Made by a program: the position numbers and the translations under genes. Under the pieces are notes generated by a model that worked only from the letters and a program-made list of their open reading frames with translations, did not search any database and was not told the DNA's origin. Shown here one piece after another: positions 43,803-49,186 of a stretch of 64,000 nucleotides of DNA. How positions within the stretch are numbered: position 1 is the stretch's first letter; each line of letters begins with the position of its first letter. The stretch comes from a virus: IMG/VR virus record IMGVR_UViG_3300006852_000005, positions 18,755 to 82,754 of that record; one strand, written 5' to 3'.

Positions 43803-43847
43803 GATGAGCGCCACCCGCGGATAGGAGTACGCAGGGTGACGCTCATC
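43803..43847 (-). terminator. Hairpin terminator after the tRNA cluster
   Basis: Stem GATGAGCG/CGCTCATC is extended by pairing of CACCC with GGGTG, followed by TGTCATTTTG. It ends the tRNA cluster transcript. Confidence 0.7.
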
Positions 43848-43885
43848 GTTTCTCCAGCCGACCAATCCATGTACTCGCCGGAGAG

Positions 43886-43958
43886 AGCCACGTGAAGGTA
43901 TCGAACCCTCGACATTCCGCTTACAAGGCGGACACTCTACCAACTGAGTTAACGTGGC
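43886..43958 (-). tRNA. tRNA-Thr (UGU)
   Basis: Full cloverleaf: acceptor GCCACGT/ACGTGGC, D arm ACTC...GAGT-type, anticodon stem TCCGC/GCGGA with loop CTTGTAA, T arm with TTCGATA loop. Anticodon TGT. CCA is not encoded. Confidence 0.93.
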
Positions 43959-44063
43959 GTGGCACGATGGCGTTTCTCCAAGCGCCACCGTGCTTTGTGC
44001 AAAACAGCACCAACAGCATGTCCGTGGCTAGTGGACATGGAACCAAGACGTTGTCTTGACCCG
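43959..44063 (-). ncRNA. Inter-tRNA hairpin-rich spacer
   Basis: This non-coding spacer between tRNA-Thr and tRNA-Gln holds several hairpins (GCACGGTGGCG/CGCCATCGTGC; ATGTCC/GGACAT; GTGC/GCAC). One of a series of structured spacers between tRNAs. Confidence 0.4.
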
Positions 44064-44134
44064 CTGGGAGTGGAGGACTCGAACCTCCACAGCGGGAACC
44101 AAAATCCCGCGTCCTGCCATTAGACGAACTCCCA
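44064..44134 (-). tRNA. tRNA-Gln (UUG)
   Basis: Acceptor TGGGAGT/ACTCCCA, D stem GTC/GAC, anticodon stem CGGGA/TCCCG with loop TTTTGGT, T arm GGAGG/CCTCC with TTCGAGT loop. Anticodon TTG. Confidence 0.92.
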
Positions 44135-44219
44135 ATGCTGTAGGCGACCCCGTACTCAGACGGAACCTTTTAGGAGTTGGTTAGACTCCCTCTATCCGGT
44201 AACCAGCCGGACCTACCTC
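44135..44219 (-). ncRNA. Inter-tRNA element with closing stem, tRNA-like
   Basis: Ends pair (GTAGGT/GCCTAC). Inside are CCGG-CTGGTTA-CCGG, GGAGT-CTAACCA-ACTCC and CCGT-CTGAGT-ACGG, giving a three-hairpin, cloverleaf-like shape. It lacks the conserved TTCRA T loop, so it is not called a tRNA. Confidence 0.4.
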
Positions 44220-44292
44220 GGGTGACTGAAGAGGATCGAACTCTCGTATCTGGGACCACAACCCAGCGCTCTACCATTGAGCTACAATCACC
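44220..44292 (-). tRNA. tRNA-His (GUG)
   Basis: Acceptor GGTGATT/AGTCACC, D arm GCTC/GAGC, anticodon stem CTGGG/CCCAG with loop TTGTGGT, T arm with TTCGATC. Anticodon GTG. The -1 base is not G, which normally marks tRNA-His. Confidence 0.9.
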
Positions 44293-44293
44293 G

Positions 44294-44364
44294 TACGCCG
44301 TGAAGGTATCGAACCTTCGTCCCCCGGGTAAAAGCCGGGTGCTAAGCCACTCAGCTAACGGCGC
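44294..44364 (-). tRNA. tRNA-Lys (UUU)
   Basis: Acceptor GCGCCGT/ACGGCGT with a G-T pair at the end, D arm GCT/AGC, anticodon stem CCCGG/CCGGG with loop CTTTTAC, T arm GAAGG/CCTTC with TTCGATA. Anticodon TTT, duplicated by the permuted tRNA-Lys at 54810-54889. Confidence 0.92.
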
Positions 44365-44368
44365 TTAA

Positions 44369-44453
44369 GGAGGCGCAGGTCTGACTCTCGCTTGGATAGT
44401 AAGCTGTCATGATCAGCCTTCGAAGCCATGTTCACAAAACTTCGTTAACGCCT
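44369..44453 (-). ncRNA. Inter-tRNA element with closing stem
   Basis: Ends pair as GAGGCG/CGCCTC around about 70 bases with smaller hairpins. It fills the gap between tRNA-Lys and tRNA-Ser. Confidence 0.35.
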
Positions 44454-44457
44454 CACG

Positions 44458-44538
44458 CGGAAGGTGAGGGACTCGAACCCCCAACCGTTGCCGGCTCTGG
44501 TTTTCAAAACCAGTTCCCACGCCAATGGGAGACCTTCC
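44458..44538 (-). tRNA. tRNA-Ser (UGA)
   Basis: Acceptor GGAAGGT/ACCTTCC, anticodon stem CTGGT/ACCAG with loop TTTGAAA, long variable arm (GCCGGCAACGGTT), T arm with TTCGAGT. Anticodon TGA. Confidence 0.92.
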
Positions 44539-44540
44539 GT

Positions 44541-44614
44541 GTAGTGATATTTCGGTGGACGGTATCGCAACCCACACTGTCCGTTTATGCGACCGGGTAA
44601 ATCCAGCTCACTAC
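44541..44614 (-). ncRNA. tRNA-sized inter-tRNA element with 7-bp closing stem
   Basis: 74 bases closed by GTAGTGA/TCACTAC, the length and acceptor size of a tRNA. The T-loop-like segment GGTTGCGATACC looks like a normal GGTTCGATACC with one extra G, and the arms pair poorly. It may be a degenerate or highly atypical tRNA. Confidence 0.4.
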
Positions 44615-44623
44615 GACTGGCCG

Positions 44624-44704
44624 TATGCTCGGAGGGACTTGAACCCTCACACCCGTAGGTACCAGATCCTAAGTCTGGCGCGTCTGCCGTTCCGCCACGA
44701 GCAC
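44624..44704 (-). tRNA. tRNA-Leu (UAG)
   Basis: Acceptor GTGCTCG/CGAGCAT, anticodon stem CCAGA/TCTGG with loop CTTAGGA, variable arm TACCTACGGGTG, T arm GAGGG/CCCTC with TTCAAGT. Anticodon TAG. Confidence 0.92.
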
Positions 44705-44708
44705 GTGT

Positions 44709-44814
44709 GTAAGAGCGCAGGAGTCGACTAAGGTGTAGAAAGGCGATGACACCCGTCATGACCGACCCTTGGCGTAATGCGAGATGGCTATAGTTTCCGC
44801 TTTAACGCTCTTAC
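44709..44814 (-). ncRNA. Inter-tRNA element with 9-bp closing stem
   Basis: Ends pair perfectly as GTAAGAGCG/CGCTCTTAC around 88 bases. Near the 3' side the segment AGTCGACTCC recalls a T arm. It fills the gap between tRNA-Ile and tRNA-Leu almost exactly. Confidence 0.45.
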
Positions 44815-44815
44815 G

Positions 44816-44890
44816 TGTCCTTCACAGGATTTGAACCTGCAACCTCGGCGTTATCAGCGCCGTGCTCCTACCAGTTCGAGCTCGAAGGAC
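44816..44890 (-). tRNA. tRNA-Ile (GAU)
   Basis: Acceptor GTCCTTC/GAAGGAC, D arm GCTC/GAGC type, anticodon stem CGGCG/CGCCG with loop CTGATAA, T arm with TTCAAAT. Anticodon GAT. Confidence 0.93.
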
Positions 44891-44892
44891 TT

Positions 44893-44940
44893 GGAGCCGG
44901 GGTGGGCAGGCATGGCGTCCTGACCAACCCCACCCCGACG
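44893..44940 (-). ncRNA. Inter-tRNA hairpin
   Basis: A 9-bp stem CGGGGTGGG/CCCACCCCG closes a loop of about 22 bases between tRNA-Arg and tRNA-Ile. It may guide cleavage of the tRNA precursor. Confidence 0.4.
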
Positions 44941-45013
44941 TATCCCCAGCAGGATTTGAACCTGCGACCTCTTGATTCGTAGTCAAGCGCGCTATCCACT
45001 GCGCCATGAGGAT
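44941..45013 (-). tRNA. tRNA-Arg (ACG)
   Basis: Acceptor ATCCTCA/TGGGGAT, D stem GCGC/GCGC, anticodon stem CTTGA/TCAAG with loop CTACGAA, T arm GCAGG/CCTGC with TTCAAAT. Anticodon ACG; A34 would need deamination to read CGC. Confidence 0.93.
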
Positions 45014-45015
45014 AT

Positions 45016-45114
45016 GCTGTGAAGGCAACAACCCGGATGTTCGGCGCTACCGAGTGGTACGGGCTTAAGCCTCCTTGGGAGCTACCCAAGGATCAGACCT
45101 GTGTACCTTCACAG
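45016..45114 (-). ncRNA. Inter-tRNA element with long closing stem
   Basis: Ends pair as CTGTGAAGG/CCTTCACAG around about 80 bases that include a strong CCTTGGG/CCCAAGG hairpin. It lies upstream of tRNA-Arg. Confidence 0.45.
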
Positions 45115-45151
45115 TGTTAACGTGGAGGATCTGCAGATCCATCACGTCACG

Positions 45152-45222
45152 TAGAGTTATGGGGAATCGAACCCCAACCCGGTGGCTGAGAACCACCTGT
45201 GCTGCCATTGCACCATAACTCC
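45152..45222 (-). tRNA. tRNA-Glu (CUC)
   Basis: Acceptor GGAGTTA/TAACTCT, D stem GTGC/GCAC, anticodon stem GGTGG/CCACC with loop TTCTCAG, T arm TGGGG/CCCCA with TTCGATT. Anticodon CTC. Confidence 0.92.
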
Positions 45223-45226
45223 ATTA

Positions 45227-45388
45227 TAACGAGTGACAACCAGCCGTGGCGTTAACGGATTGGGGTCCGCAATACCATCTCAGCCCGGTGTTTCTGCATC
45301 GTAAGGCCCCAACCCGACGACCGATACTCCCGTATACCCAAGGCCCCGCGTGGAGCCCGGGTACAGCCACCAACTCGTTATTGGAAGG
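45227..45388 (-). ncRNA. Inter-tRNA element with 9-bp closing stem
   Basis: Ends pair as ATAACGAGT/ACTCGTTAT around about 140 G/C-rich bases between tRNA-Asp and tRNA-Glu. No open reading frame is convincing. The longest of the closing-stem spacers. Confidence 0.4.
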
Positions 45389-45458
45389 TCATCCTCACGC
45401 CACCACGCGTCCTACCCTAAAGTGGGCGGAATCACGTTACCTCCCGAGGTGGCTCTGG

Positions 45459-45533
45459 CGTCCCATGCCGGACTCGAACCGGCGATCTTCGGATTGACGA
45501 TCCGACGTCCACTCCATGCTGGACCGATAGGAC
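45459..45533 (-). tRNA. tRNA-Asp (GUC) with C33
   Basis: Acceptor GTCCTAT/ATGGGAC with G73, D stem GTCC/GGAC, anticodon stem TCGGA/TCCGA with loop TCGTCAA, T arm GCCGG/CCGGC with TTCGAGT. Anticodon GTC. Position 33 is C instead of the nearly universal U. Confidence 0.85.
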
Positions 45534-45537
45534 AACG

Positions 45538-45610
45538 TACGCTGTGAAGGACTTGAACCCTCAACACCCTGGGTGTAGGCCAGGTGCTCTTCCAGTTGAG
45601 CTAACAGCGT
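45538..45610 (-). tRNA. tRNA-Val (UAC) with C33
   Basis: Acceptor ACGCTGT/ACAGCGT, D stem GCTC/GAGC, anticodon stem CCTGG/CCAGG with loop CCTACAC, T arm with TTCAAGT. Anticodon TAC. Position 33 is C. First tRNA after the cluster promoter. Confidence 0.87.
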
Positions 45611-45652
45611 ATGAAACGAATGTAGTTGTCAAGTAACCGTTTCGTAAGGTTT

Positions 45653-45663
45653 ACTTTATCACA
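45653..45663 (-). promoter_or_regulatory. Promoter of the tRNA cluster (TGTGATAAAGT)
   Basis: An extended -10 element about 40 bases upstream of tRNA-Val, directly after the palindrome ATCACACAAAGTGTGAT. A hairpin GAAACG/CGTTTC holding ACAACTACAT lies between it and the tRNA. Confidence 0.6.
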
Positions 45664-45715
45664 CTTTGTGTGATCGTGCAACTACTTATCTCAAGATTTT
45701 TTCTTCTAACGTAAA

Positions 45716-45738
45716 GGGCGCAGCATGGGCTACGCCCC
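45716..45738 (-). terminator. Hairpin terminator
   Basis: GGGGCG...CGCCC hairpin followed by TTTACG on the minus strand, downstream of tRNA-Leu (UAA). Confidence 0.5.
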
Positions 45739-45767
45739 TCACTCTCAACCTGTACTGTGCTGTGTAT

Positions 45768-45776
45768 ATTGTATCA
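45768..45776 (-). promoter_or_regulatory. Possible promoter (TGATACAAT)
   Basis: Extended -10 identical to the one upstream of the initiator-like tRNA at 47485. It lies between tRNA-Leu (UAA) and the rest of the cluster. Confidence 0.4.
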
Positions 45777-45784
45777 CGTTTATG

Positions 45785-45869
45785 TGCTCCGAGAGGGAGT
45801 CGAACCCTCACGCAAGTTTCCTCGCAGCAGATTTTAAGTCTGCGGTGTCTCCCATTCCACCACCGGAGC
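45785..45869 (-). tRNA. tRNA-Leu (UAA)
   Basis: Acceptor GCTCCGG/TCGGAGC, anticodon stem GCAGA/TCTGC with loop CTTAAAA, long variable arm TGCGAGGAAACTTGCG, T arm GAGGG/CCCTC with TTCGACT. Anticodon TAA. UUA codons are rare in Streptomyces, so this tRNA may bypass the host's bldA-type control. Confidence 0.93.
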
Positions 45870-45953
45870 TGGACGACGAACTAGATCATACTGATAGTAA
45901 CGAGTGCTCTTACCTTTATTCTTTCCACGATACGATCCCCCGTGAACTTCAGC

Positions 45954-46433
45954 TTAGACCGCAGGCACCGCTGCACGGCAGACGACCTCGTTACGTCGAT
46001 CCACACGTGTCTCAGGCAATGCCACACCATTAAGGTAGAACACACAGGTGATGAGCGTGGTCTTACGCGGTCCCGTGACGCGAATCGACGAGATGATCGA
46101 CGATCCCTTCGCGGCCTTCAGGATGACCTGATGGTACGGTCGCTGCGACTCACACTCATTCGGCAGATCCTGAGGTGCCGTCTCAGCCGACGTGATGTAA
46201 TCCGCGTAGAACGCACCTGTGTCATCATCGGTCAATGGGTGACCGTCCTTGCCGTCCACGGCATTAATCACCATCGTGATGTCAACCGTGTCATCGGTGT
46301 AGACACAAAGCCACAGTCGACCAACATCGGGACCTCCCGGCGTACCGGGCGGCGGGACGTAGCATCCCGCCACACCGATAGCCGCGAGGAGCGCGATCAC
46401 GATGAAGCATGCGATCTTCTTTGCGCTCCTCAT
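45954..46433 (-). CDS. Lipoprotein, unknown function
   Basis: This 159-aa protein has a basic start (RSAKK), a hydrophobic helix and the lipobox GVAGC (Cys 24), so it should be exported and lipid-anchored on the outer face of the host membrane. The mature part is beta-rich with three more cysteines. The adjacent gene encodes a second lipoprotein. Superinfection exclusion is a common role for phage lipoproteins, but nothing here proves it. Confidence 0.72.
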   Translation of the reverse strand: MRSAKKIACFIVIALLAAIGVAGCYVPPPGTPGGPDVGRLWLCVYTDDTVDITMVINAVDGKDGHPLTDDDTGAFYADYITSAETAPQDLPNECESQRPYHQVILKAAKGSSIISSIRVTGPRKTTLITCVFYLNGVALPETRVDRRNEVVCRAAVPAV

Positions 46434-46437
46434 GAGA

Positions 46438-46875
46438 TCACGCTCCGCTCGTGGTGTACAGGATCACGATGCGACCCGTACCATCGAAGCGACTGGCCAC
46501 CTTGATCAGCTTGCCGTTGTCGTAGATGTCGACAGCCAGCAAGTCCTCACCCGGCCATGTCACATTGCCGGATAGACGCACCGGATTGGGTAGGTCACCC
46601 CAGTAGGTGAACGTGCCGCGCCACTCTCGCACCGCACGCGTGATCTTGACCTGTGCTGGCTCATTGGTGATAGGGTGCCGCGCCAGCTCGCCGGTGACCG
46701 CGTCCTTCAACTCCAGCGTTGCGGTGAACGTGACAATGGGATGACCCTTCGGCACACTCACCACGATGTCGATCGTGTTCATCTTCCGCGCAGGTGTCGT
46801 ACCTTCGGGCTTCGCACACCCAACTCCTAGAATCACCAGAAGTCCGAGCGCGATCAGCCACTTACCTCGCGTCAA
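46438..46875 (-). CDS. Lipoprotein, unknown function
   Basis: This is a lipoprotein of about 145 aa with signal KWLIALGLLVILGVGC (lipobox LGVGC), followed by a beta-rich domain (IDIVVSVPKGHPIVTFTATLELKD). By analogy with the region's ribosome sites, GGGAGTGATC points to a TTG start; an ATG five codons upstream would place the ribosome site inside the gene. It is followed after 4 bases by the second lipoprotein gene. The function is unknown. Confidence 0.7.
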   Translation of the reverse strand: MTRGKWLIALGLLVILGVGCAKPEGTTPARKMNTIDIVVSVPKGHPIVTFTATLELKDAVTGELARHPITNEPAQVKITRAVREWRGTFTYWGDLPNPVRLSGNVTWPGEDLLAVDIYDNGKLIKVASRFDGTGRIVILYTTSGA

Positions 46876-46907
46876 TGCGATCACTCCCATCTATAATGTT
46901 TAAGCGA

Positions 46908-47327
46908 TCACCACGAGACGGTGAACGCCTTCTTGCCACGGTAGACCTCGAGGAACGCGACGACGTCATCGACATCCGCGATGCTGTACGAGGTATCGTT
47001 GGTGCTCGCAAACGCCTCACGTACCTTGGCGATGAGGTCATCATCAATGACCGGCTCCTTCTCGCCGATCAACTCTGAGATCACACCCACTACCGCCGGC
47101 ACGTAGGTCTCGGTGGCCTCCAGCATCATGGCCTTTAGCCACGAAACCGAACCCACCCAGATCTGTGGAGAGTTGATGATCGCTTGCCAGTGACGACAGT
47201 CGTAGTCTGTGCCGCATGCACGACGATCCATGCTGAAGTACTTACTCGTCAACGTATGAGCGTTGAAACAACGCAAGTCCTCCTCGGTAACGCCAACCAT
47301 CACATGAATGTGCATATCTGCAGACAC
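46908..47327 (-). CDS. Hypothetical protein (139 aa)
   Basis: The protein starts SADMHIHVMVGVTEEDLRCF and has CGTDYDCRHWQAIINSP, which could be a metal or nucleic-acid site, then WVGSVSWLKAMMLEA. This pattern resembles conserved actinophage proteins of unknown function. The GTG start follows GGGAGTGAC. Confidence 0.58.
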   Translation of the reverse strand: MSADMHIHVMVGVTEEDLRCFNAHTLTSKYFSMDRRACGTDYDCRHWQAIINSPQIWVGSVSWLKAMMLEATETYVPAVVGVISELIGEKEPVIDDDLIAKVREAFASTNDTSYSIADVDDVVAFLEVYRGKKAFTVSW

Positions 47328-47357
47328 ACGTCACTCCCATCACTTCGGTCTTTTTCG

Positions 47358-47431
47358 TTCCGGGGGTGGGATTTGAACCCACGTCCTCCTGATTATGAGT
47401 CAGGTGAGCTACCGAGCTGCTCCACCCCGGG
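47358..47431 (-). tRNA. Initiator-like tRNA-Met (CAU)
   Basis: The acceptor CCCGGGG/CCCCGGA has the C1-A72 mismatch typical of bacterial initiator tRNA. The D arm GAGC-AGCTCGGTA-GCTC also matches tRNA-fMet, with loop CTCATAA and TTCAAAT T loop. The anticodon stem CCTGA/TCAGG lacks the three consecutive G-C pairs of normal initiators. It is transcribed alone from its own promoter. Confidence 0.88.
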
Positions 47432-47440
47432 TAGTGGAGC

Positions 47441-47462
47441 CGGGATCTGTAGATCCCGGACT
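47441..47462 (-). repeat. Palindromic hairpin 5' of the initiator-like tRNA
   Basis: CCGGGATCT/AGATCCCGG forms a tight hairpin between the promoter and the tRNA. It is likely a processing or stability element. Confidence 0.5.
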
Positions 47463-47484
47463 CCCATCTTAGAGACGCGTTACG

Positions 47485-47493
47485 ATTGTATCA
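47485..47493 (-). promoter_or_regulatory. Promoter of initiator-like tRNA (TGATACAAT)
   Basis: Extended -10 about 50 bases upstream of the tRNA, immediately after the 121-aa gene. Confidence 0.5.
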
Positions 47494-47856
47494 CGCCGTG
47501 GTCGGCGCGACCTCCGCGTAACCTGGCACGTAAAGGCGCATGACCATGCTGTCGATGCGCGGGTAGATGTAGGCCTTGACGCTGGTCGATGAGATGCGCT
47601 CGAAGACCTCCACGTCCTCGGTATTCGGGCCGGTCGGCTTGGTGTCGAGCACTATCACCGCGTGACCCTTGGTCGGCAGGATGACACCGGGGTTGTCCAT
47701 CACCGGCAGGCTCTGCACCTTGATGACCAGCTCTGGGTCGAGTGTGTCCACCTTGACGTAGAAGACGAGCTTATTGTGCCAGTACATCTCCCAGATCGCC
47801 ACGGTGCCGAACACGCCCATGTAGACCATACCCGAGCCGCTTGCGTCCTTCGCCAT
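47491..47856 (-). CDS. Hypothetical protein (121 aa)
   Basis: This is a small protein with several beta strands (MVYMGVFGTVAIWEMYW, LVFYVKVDTLDPELVIKV) and a late VKAYIYPRIDSM. It is probably soluble. The start is set by GATAGGAGAGATC just before the ATG. No family is recognised. Confidence 0.6.
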   Translation of the reverse strand: MAKDASGSGMVYMGVFGTVAIWEMYWHNKLVFYVKVDTLDPELVIKVQSLPVMDNPGVILPTKGHAVIVLDTKPTGPNTEDVEVFERISSTSVKAYIYPRIDSMVMRLYVPGYAEVAPTTA

Positions 47857-47888
47857 GATCTCTCCTATCACTCGATCACTGTGGTTCC

Positions 47889-47899
47889 ATTATATCACA
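47889..47899 (-). promoter_or_regulatory. Extended -10 promoter (TGTGATATAAT)
   Basis: Standard cassette promoter for the 121-aa gene, about 35 bases upstream of its start. Confidence 0.65.
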
Positions 47900-48053
47900 T
47901 ATTTTTCCGCTGTGGTAGCCTTCCCGTGTAAATGTAGTCGTAGATCTCCAGCACCAGCGCCTCGACGTCGGTCACCGGGTCAGGCCCCGCGATGATCGGC
48001 GGACCCGGCTGGCGTCGACCTGGGTGATCGGGAGCGAGGATAAGAGGCTTCAT
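47895..48053 (-). CDS. Small hypothetical protein (52 aa)
   Basis: This starts MKPLILAPDHPGRR; a proline-rich first half is followed by an acidic helix (DVEALVLEIYDYIY). The ATG forms TGATG with the upstream stop. Its end overlaps the next promoter. The function is unknown. Confidence 0.5.
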   Translation of the reverse strand: MKPLILAPDHPGRRQPGPPIIAGPDPVTDVEALVLEIYDYIYTGRLPQRKNM

Positions 48054-48256
48054 CACACACGCTCCTCCCAGGCATCCAGCCACATCATCATGGTCTCAAG
48101 CGTCATCATGCTGAACTCGTCAGCGTGGATGCGCCGCTGCTCACGACCTGCTGGATCGTACTGGGTGATGACGCGACCACCCTCGTAGATGTAGGTGGCG
48201 TGCGGCCGGATGAAGCGTGTCTTGCGGTCTCGCACTCGTCGATCGGTCCATGACAT
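48053..48256 (-). CDS. Small hypothetical protein (67 aa)
   Basis: This is a basic N-terminus (RRVRDRKTRFIRP) and a methionine-rich helical C-terminus (FSMMTLETMMMWLDAWEERV). A ribosome site GGGAGTGACAAG precedes the ATG. No family is recognised. Confidence 0.55.
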   Translation of the reverse strand: MSWTDRRVRDRKTRFIRPHATYIYEGGRVITQYDPAGREQRRIHADEFSMMTLETMMMWLDAWEERV

Positions 48257-48295
48257 GACTTGTCACTCCCATCACTTAGTTATGCGACGGAAGTA

Positions 48296-48306
48296 ACTTT
48301 ACCACA
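48296..48306 (-). promoter_or_regulatory. Extended -10 promoter (TGTGGTAAAGT)
   Basis: Cassette-type promoter 40 bases upstream of the 67-aa gene. Confidence 0.55.
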
Positions 48307-48312
48307 CACATA

Positions 48313-48444
48313 TCAGACTGTGGTAAATGCCAGCCCGATTGCGAGGAGACAGACGCCACCCCAACCAACGCTATGGGTCTTGAACGACTCCCAGCCAGCG
48401 GCGATCGCGGCTACGATAAAGAAGATCAACGCGATGTTGTTCAT
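48313..48444 (-). CDS. Small membrane protein (43 aa)
   Basis: Two hydrophobic stretches (ALIFFIVAAIAAGW and VCLLAIGLAFTTV) suggest two membrane spans in a tiny protein. I chose the inner ATG because the longer frame, from 48513, overlaps the upstream gene by 40 bases. No clear ribosome site is seen, so confidence is modest. Confidence 0.45.
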   Translation of the reverse strand: MNNIALIFFIVAAIAAGWESFKTHSVGWGGVCLLAIGLAFTTV

Positions 48445-48473
48445 GCGCTGACAGTTTCCACTAATGTTGATCG

Positions 48474-48854
48474 TTAAACGGCAGCCTTCTTCGGTGGATG
48501 ACAGACGGGACACGCGTAGCCGCTCGCAAACGGTGTTGGCGAGTTAAGTACGATCGGTCCATTGTGAACGTGACCACATGTAGGACACTGCACGGCTGTG
48601 TAGACACCATGACTGTACTGCGGTTCAGGTTCACCACGTTCTTCCATCAGCTGCCGCACATAGACGATGGCATCCAGCAGCTCGTCATACAGGTCCTGAA
48701 GCGCATCACGACCGTTGTTGACCTGCAGCAGCGCGCCATACTTTCGTAGACCGAACGCCTTGCGCTCTTGTATGTCCTGGATGACCAGGTCGTGCATGCT
48801 GGGGCCGTCGTTGGGGACCGGAAGTGGCTGTGTGCCGTCGTATTCGTCACTCAT
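48474..48854 (-). CDS. Hypothetical protein with helical core and zinc ribbon
   Basis: This is a 126-aa protein. Residues about 20-75 (QDIQERKAFGLRKYGALLQ, ALQDLYDELLDAIVYVRQLMEER) match a small helical phage domain often annotated as dATP/dGTP diphosphohydrolase-like or MazG-like; acidic pairs suited to metal binding are present. The C-terminus has CPTCGH and CPVCH, a zinc ribbon. Nucleotide hydrolysis is possible but not proven. ATG follows AAGGTTGAGCTC. Confidence 0.55.
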   Translation of the reverse strand: MSDEYDGTQPLPVPNDGPSMHDLVIQDIQERKAFGLRKYGALLQVNNGRDALQDLYDELLDAIVYVRQLMEERGEPEPQYSHGVYTAVQCPTCGHVHNGPIVLNSPTPFASGYACPVCHPPKKAAV

Positions 48855-48925
48855 GAGCTCAACCTTACCATATGTCACAGACATGACAAAATACTACGTG
48901 TAGCGTGTGACATAATGACGTGATA

Positions 48926-48936
48926 TGTGGTAAAAT
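48926..48936 (+). promoter_or_regulatory. Plus-strand extended -10 promoter (TGTGGTAAAAT)
   Basis: It drives the only plus-strand gene and shares the leader TAGAACTAG with the minus-strand promoter at 42149. Confidence 0.6.
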
Positions 48937-48970
48937 AGAACTAGAAGCAAAACGGATAGGAGTGATCGAA

Positions 48971-49138
48971 ATGAACGACATACGCGACAACCGATGCGAG
49001 CTTTGCGGCGAAAAGTTCGTGGTCGACAAGTTCGGTCTCTACGTTGATGAGGTCGGAGAGTTCTGGAACGAGGAGACCGAGGACAGTGTGCTCGCGCACG
49101 CGCAGTGTGGTTACGACGCCGAGCTCGAGATCGCCTAA
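48971..49138 (+). CDS. Small zinc-binding protein, plus strand (55 aa)
   Basis: The product starts MNDIRDNRCELCGEKF and has CELC with a late H and C (LAHAQCGYD), so it probably folds around one zinc ion. The start follows GATAGGAGTGATCGAA, the standard ribosome site of the region. It faces the terminase gene and shares a bidirectional terminator with it. No function is known. Confidence 0.72.
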   Translation: MNDIRDNRCELCGEKFVVDKFGLYVDEVGEFWNEETEDSVLAHAQCGYDAELEIA

Positions 49139-49152
49139 ATCAAAACTTCCAA

Positions 49153-49180
49153 GATGGCCCGGCCAGATGGCTGGGCCATC
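49153..49180. terminator. Bidirectional terminator
   Basis: GATGGCCC/GGGCCATC stem with TTTGTG on the plus side, between the plus-strand gene and the 3' end of the terminase gene. Confidence 0.75.
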
Positions 49181-49186
49181 TTTGTG

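Noticed and set aside
44135-44219. A tRNA-Val (AAC) from the anticodon-like loop CTAACCA
   Set aside because: There is no TTCRA T loop, the acceptor has a mismatch, and A34 with C37 would be unusual. It was kept only as a tRNA-like spacer.
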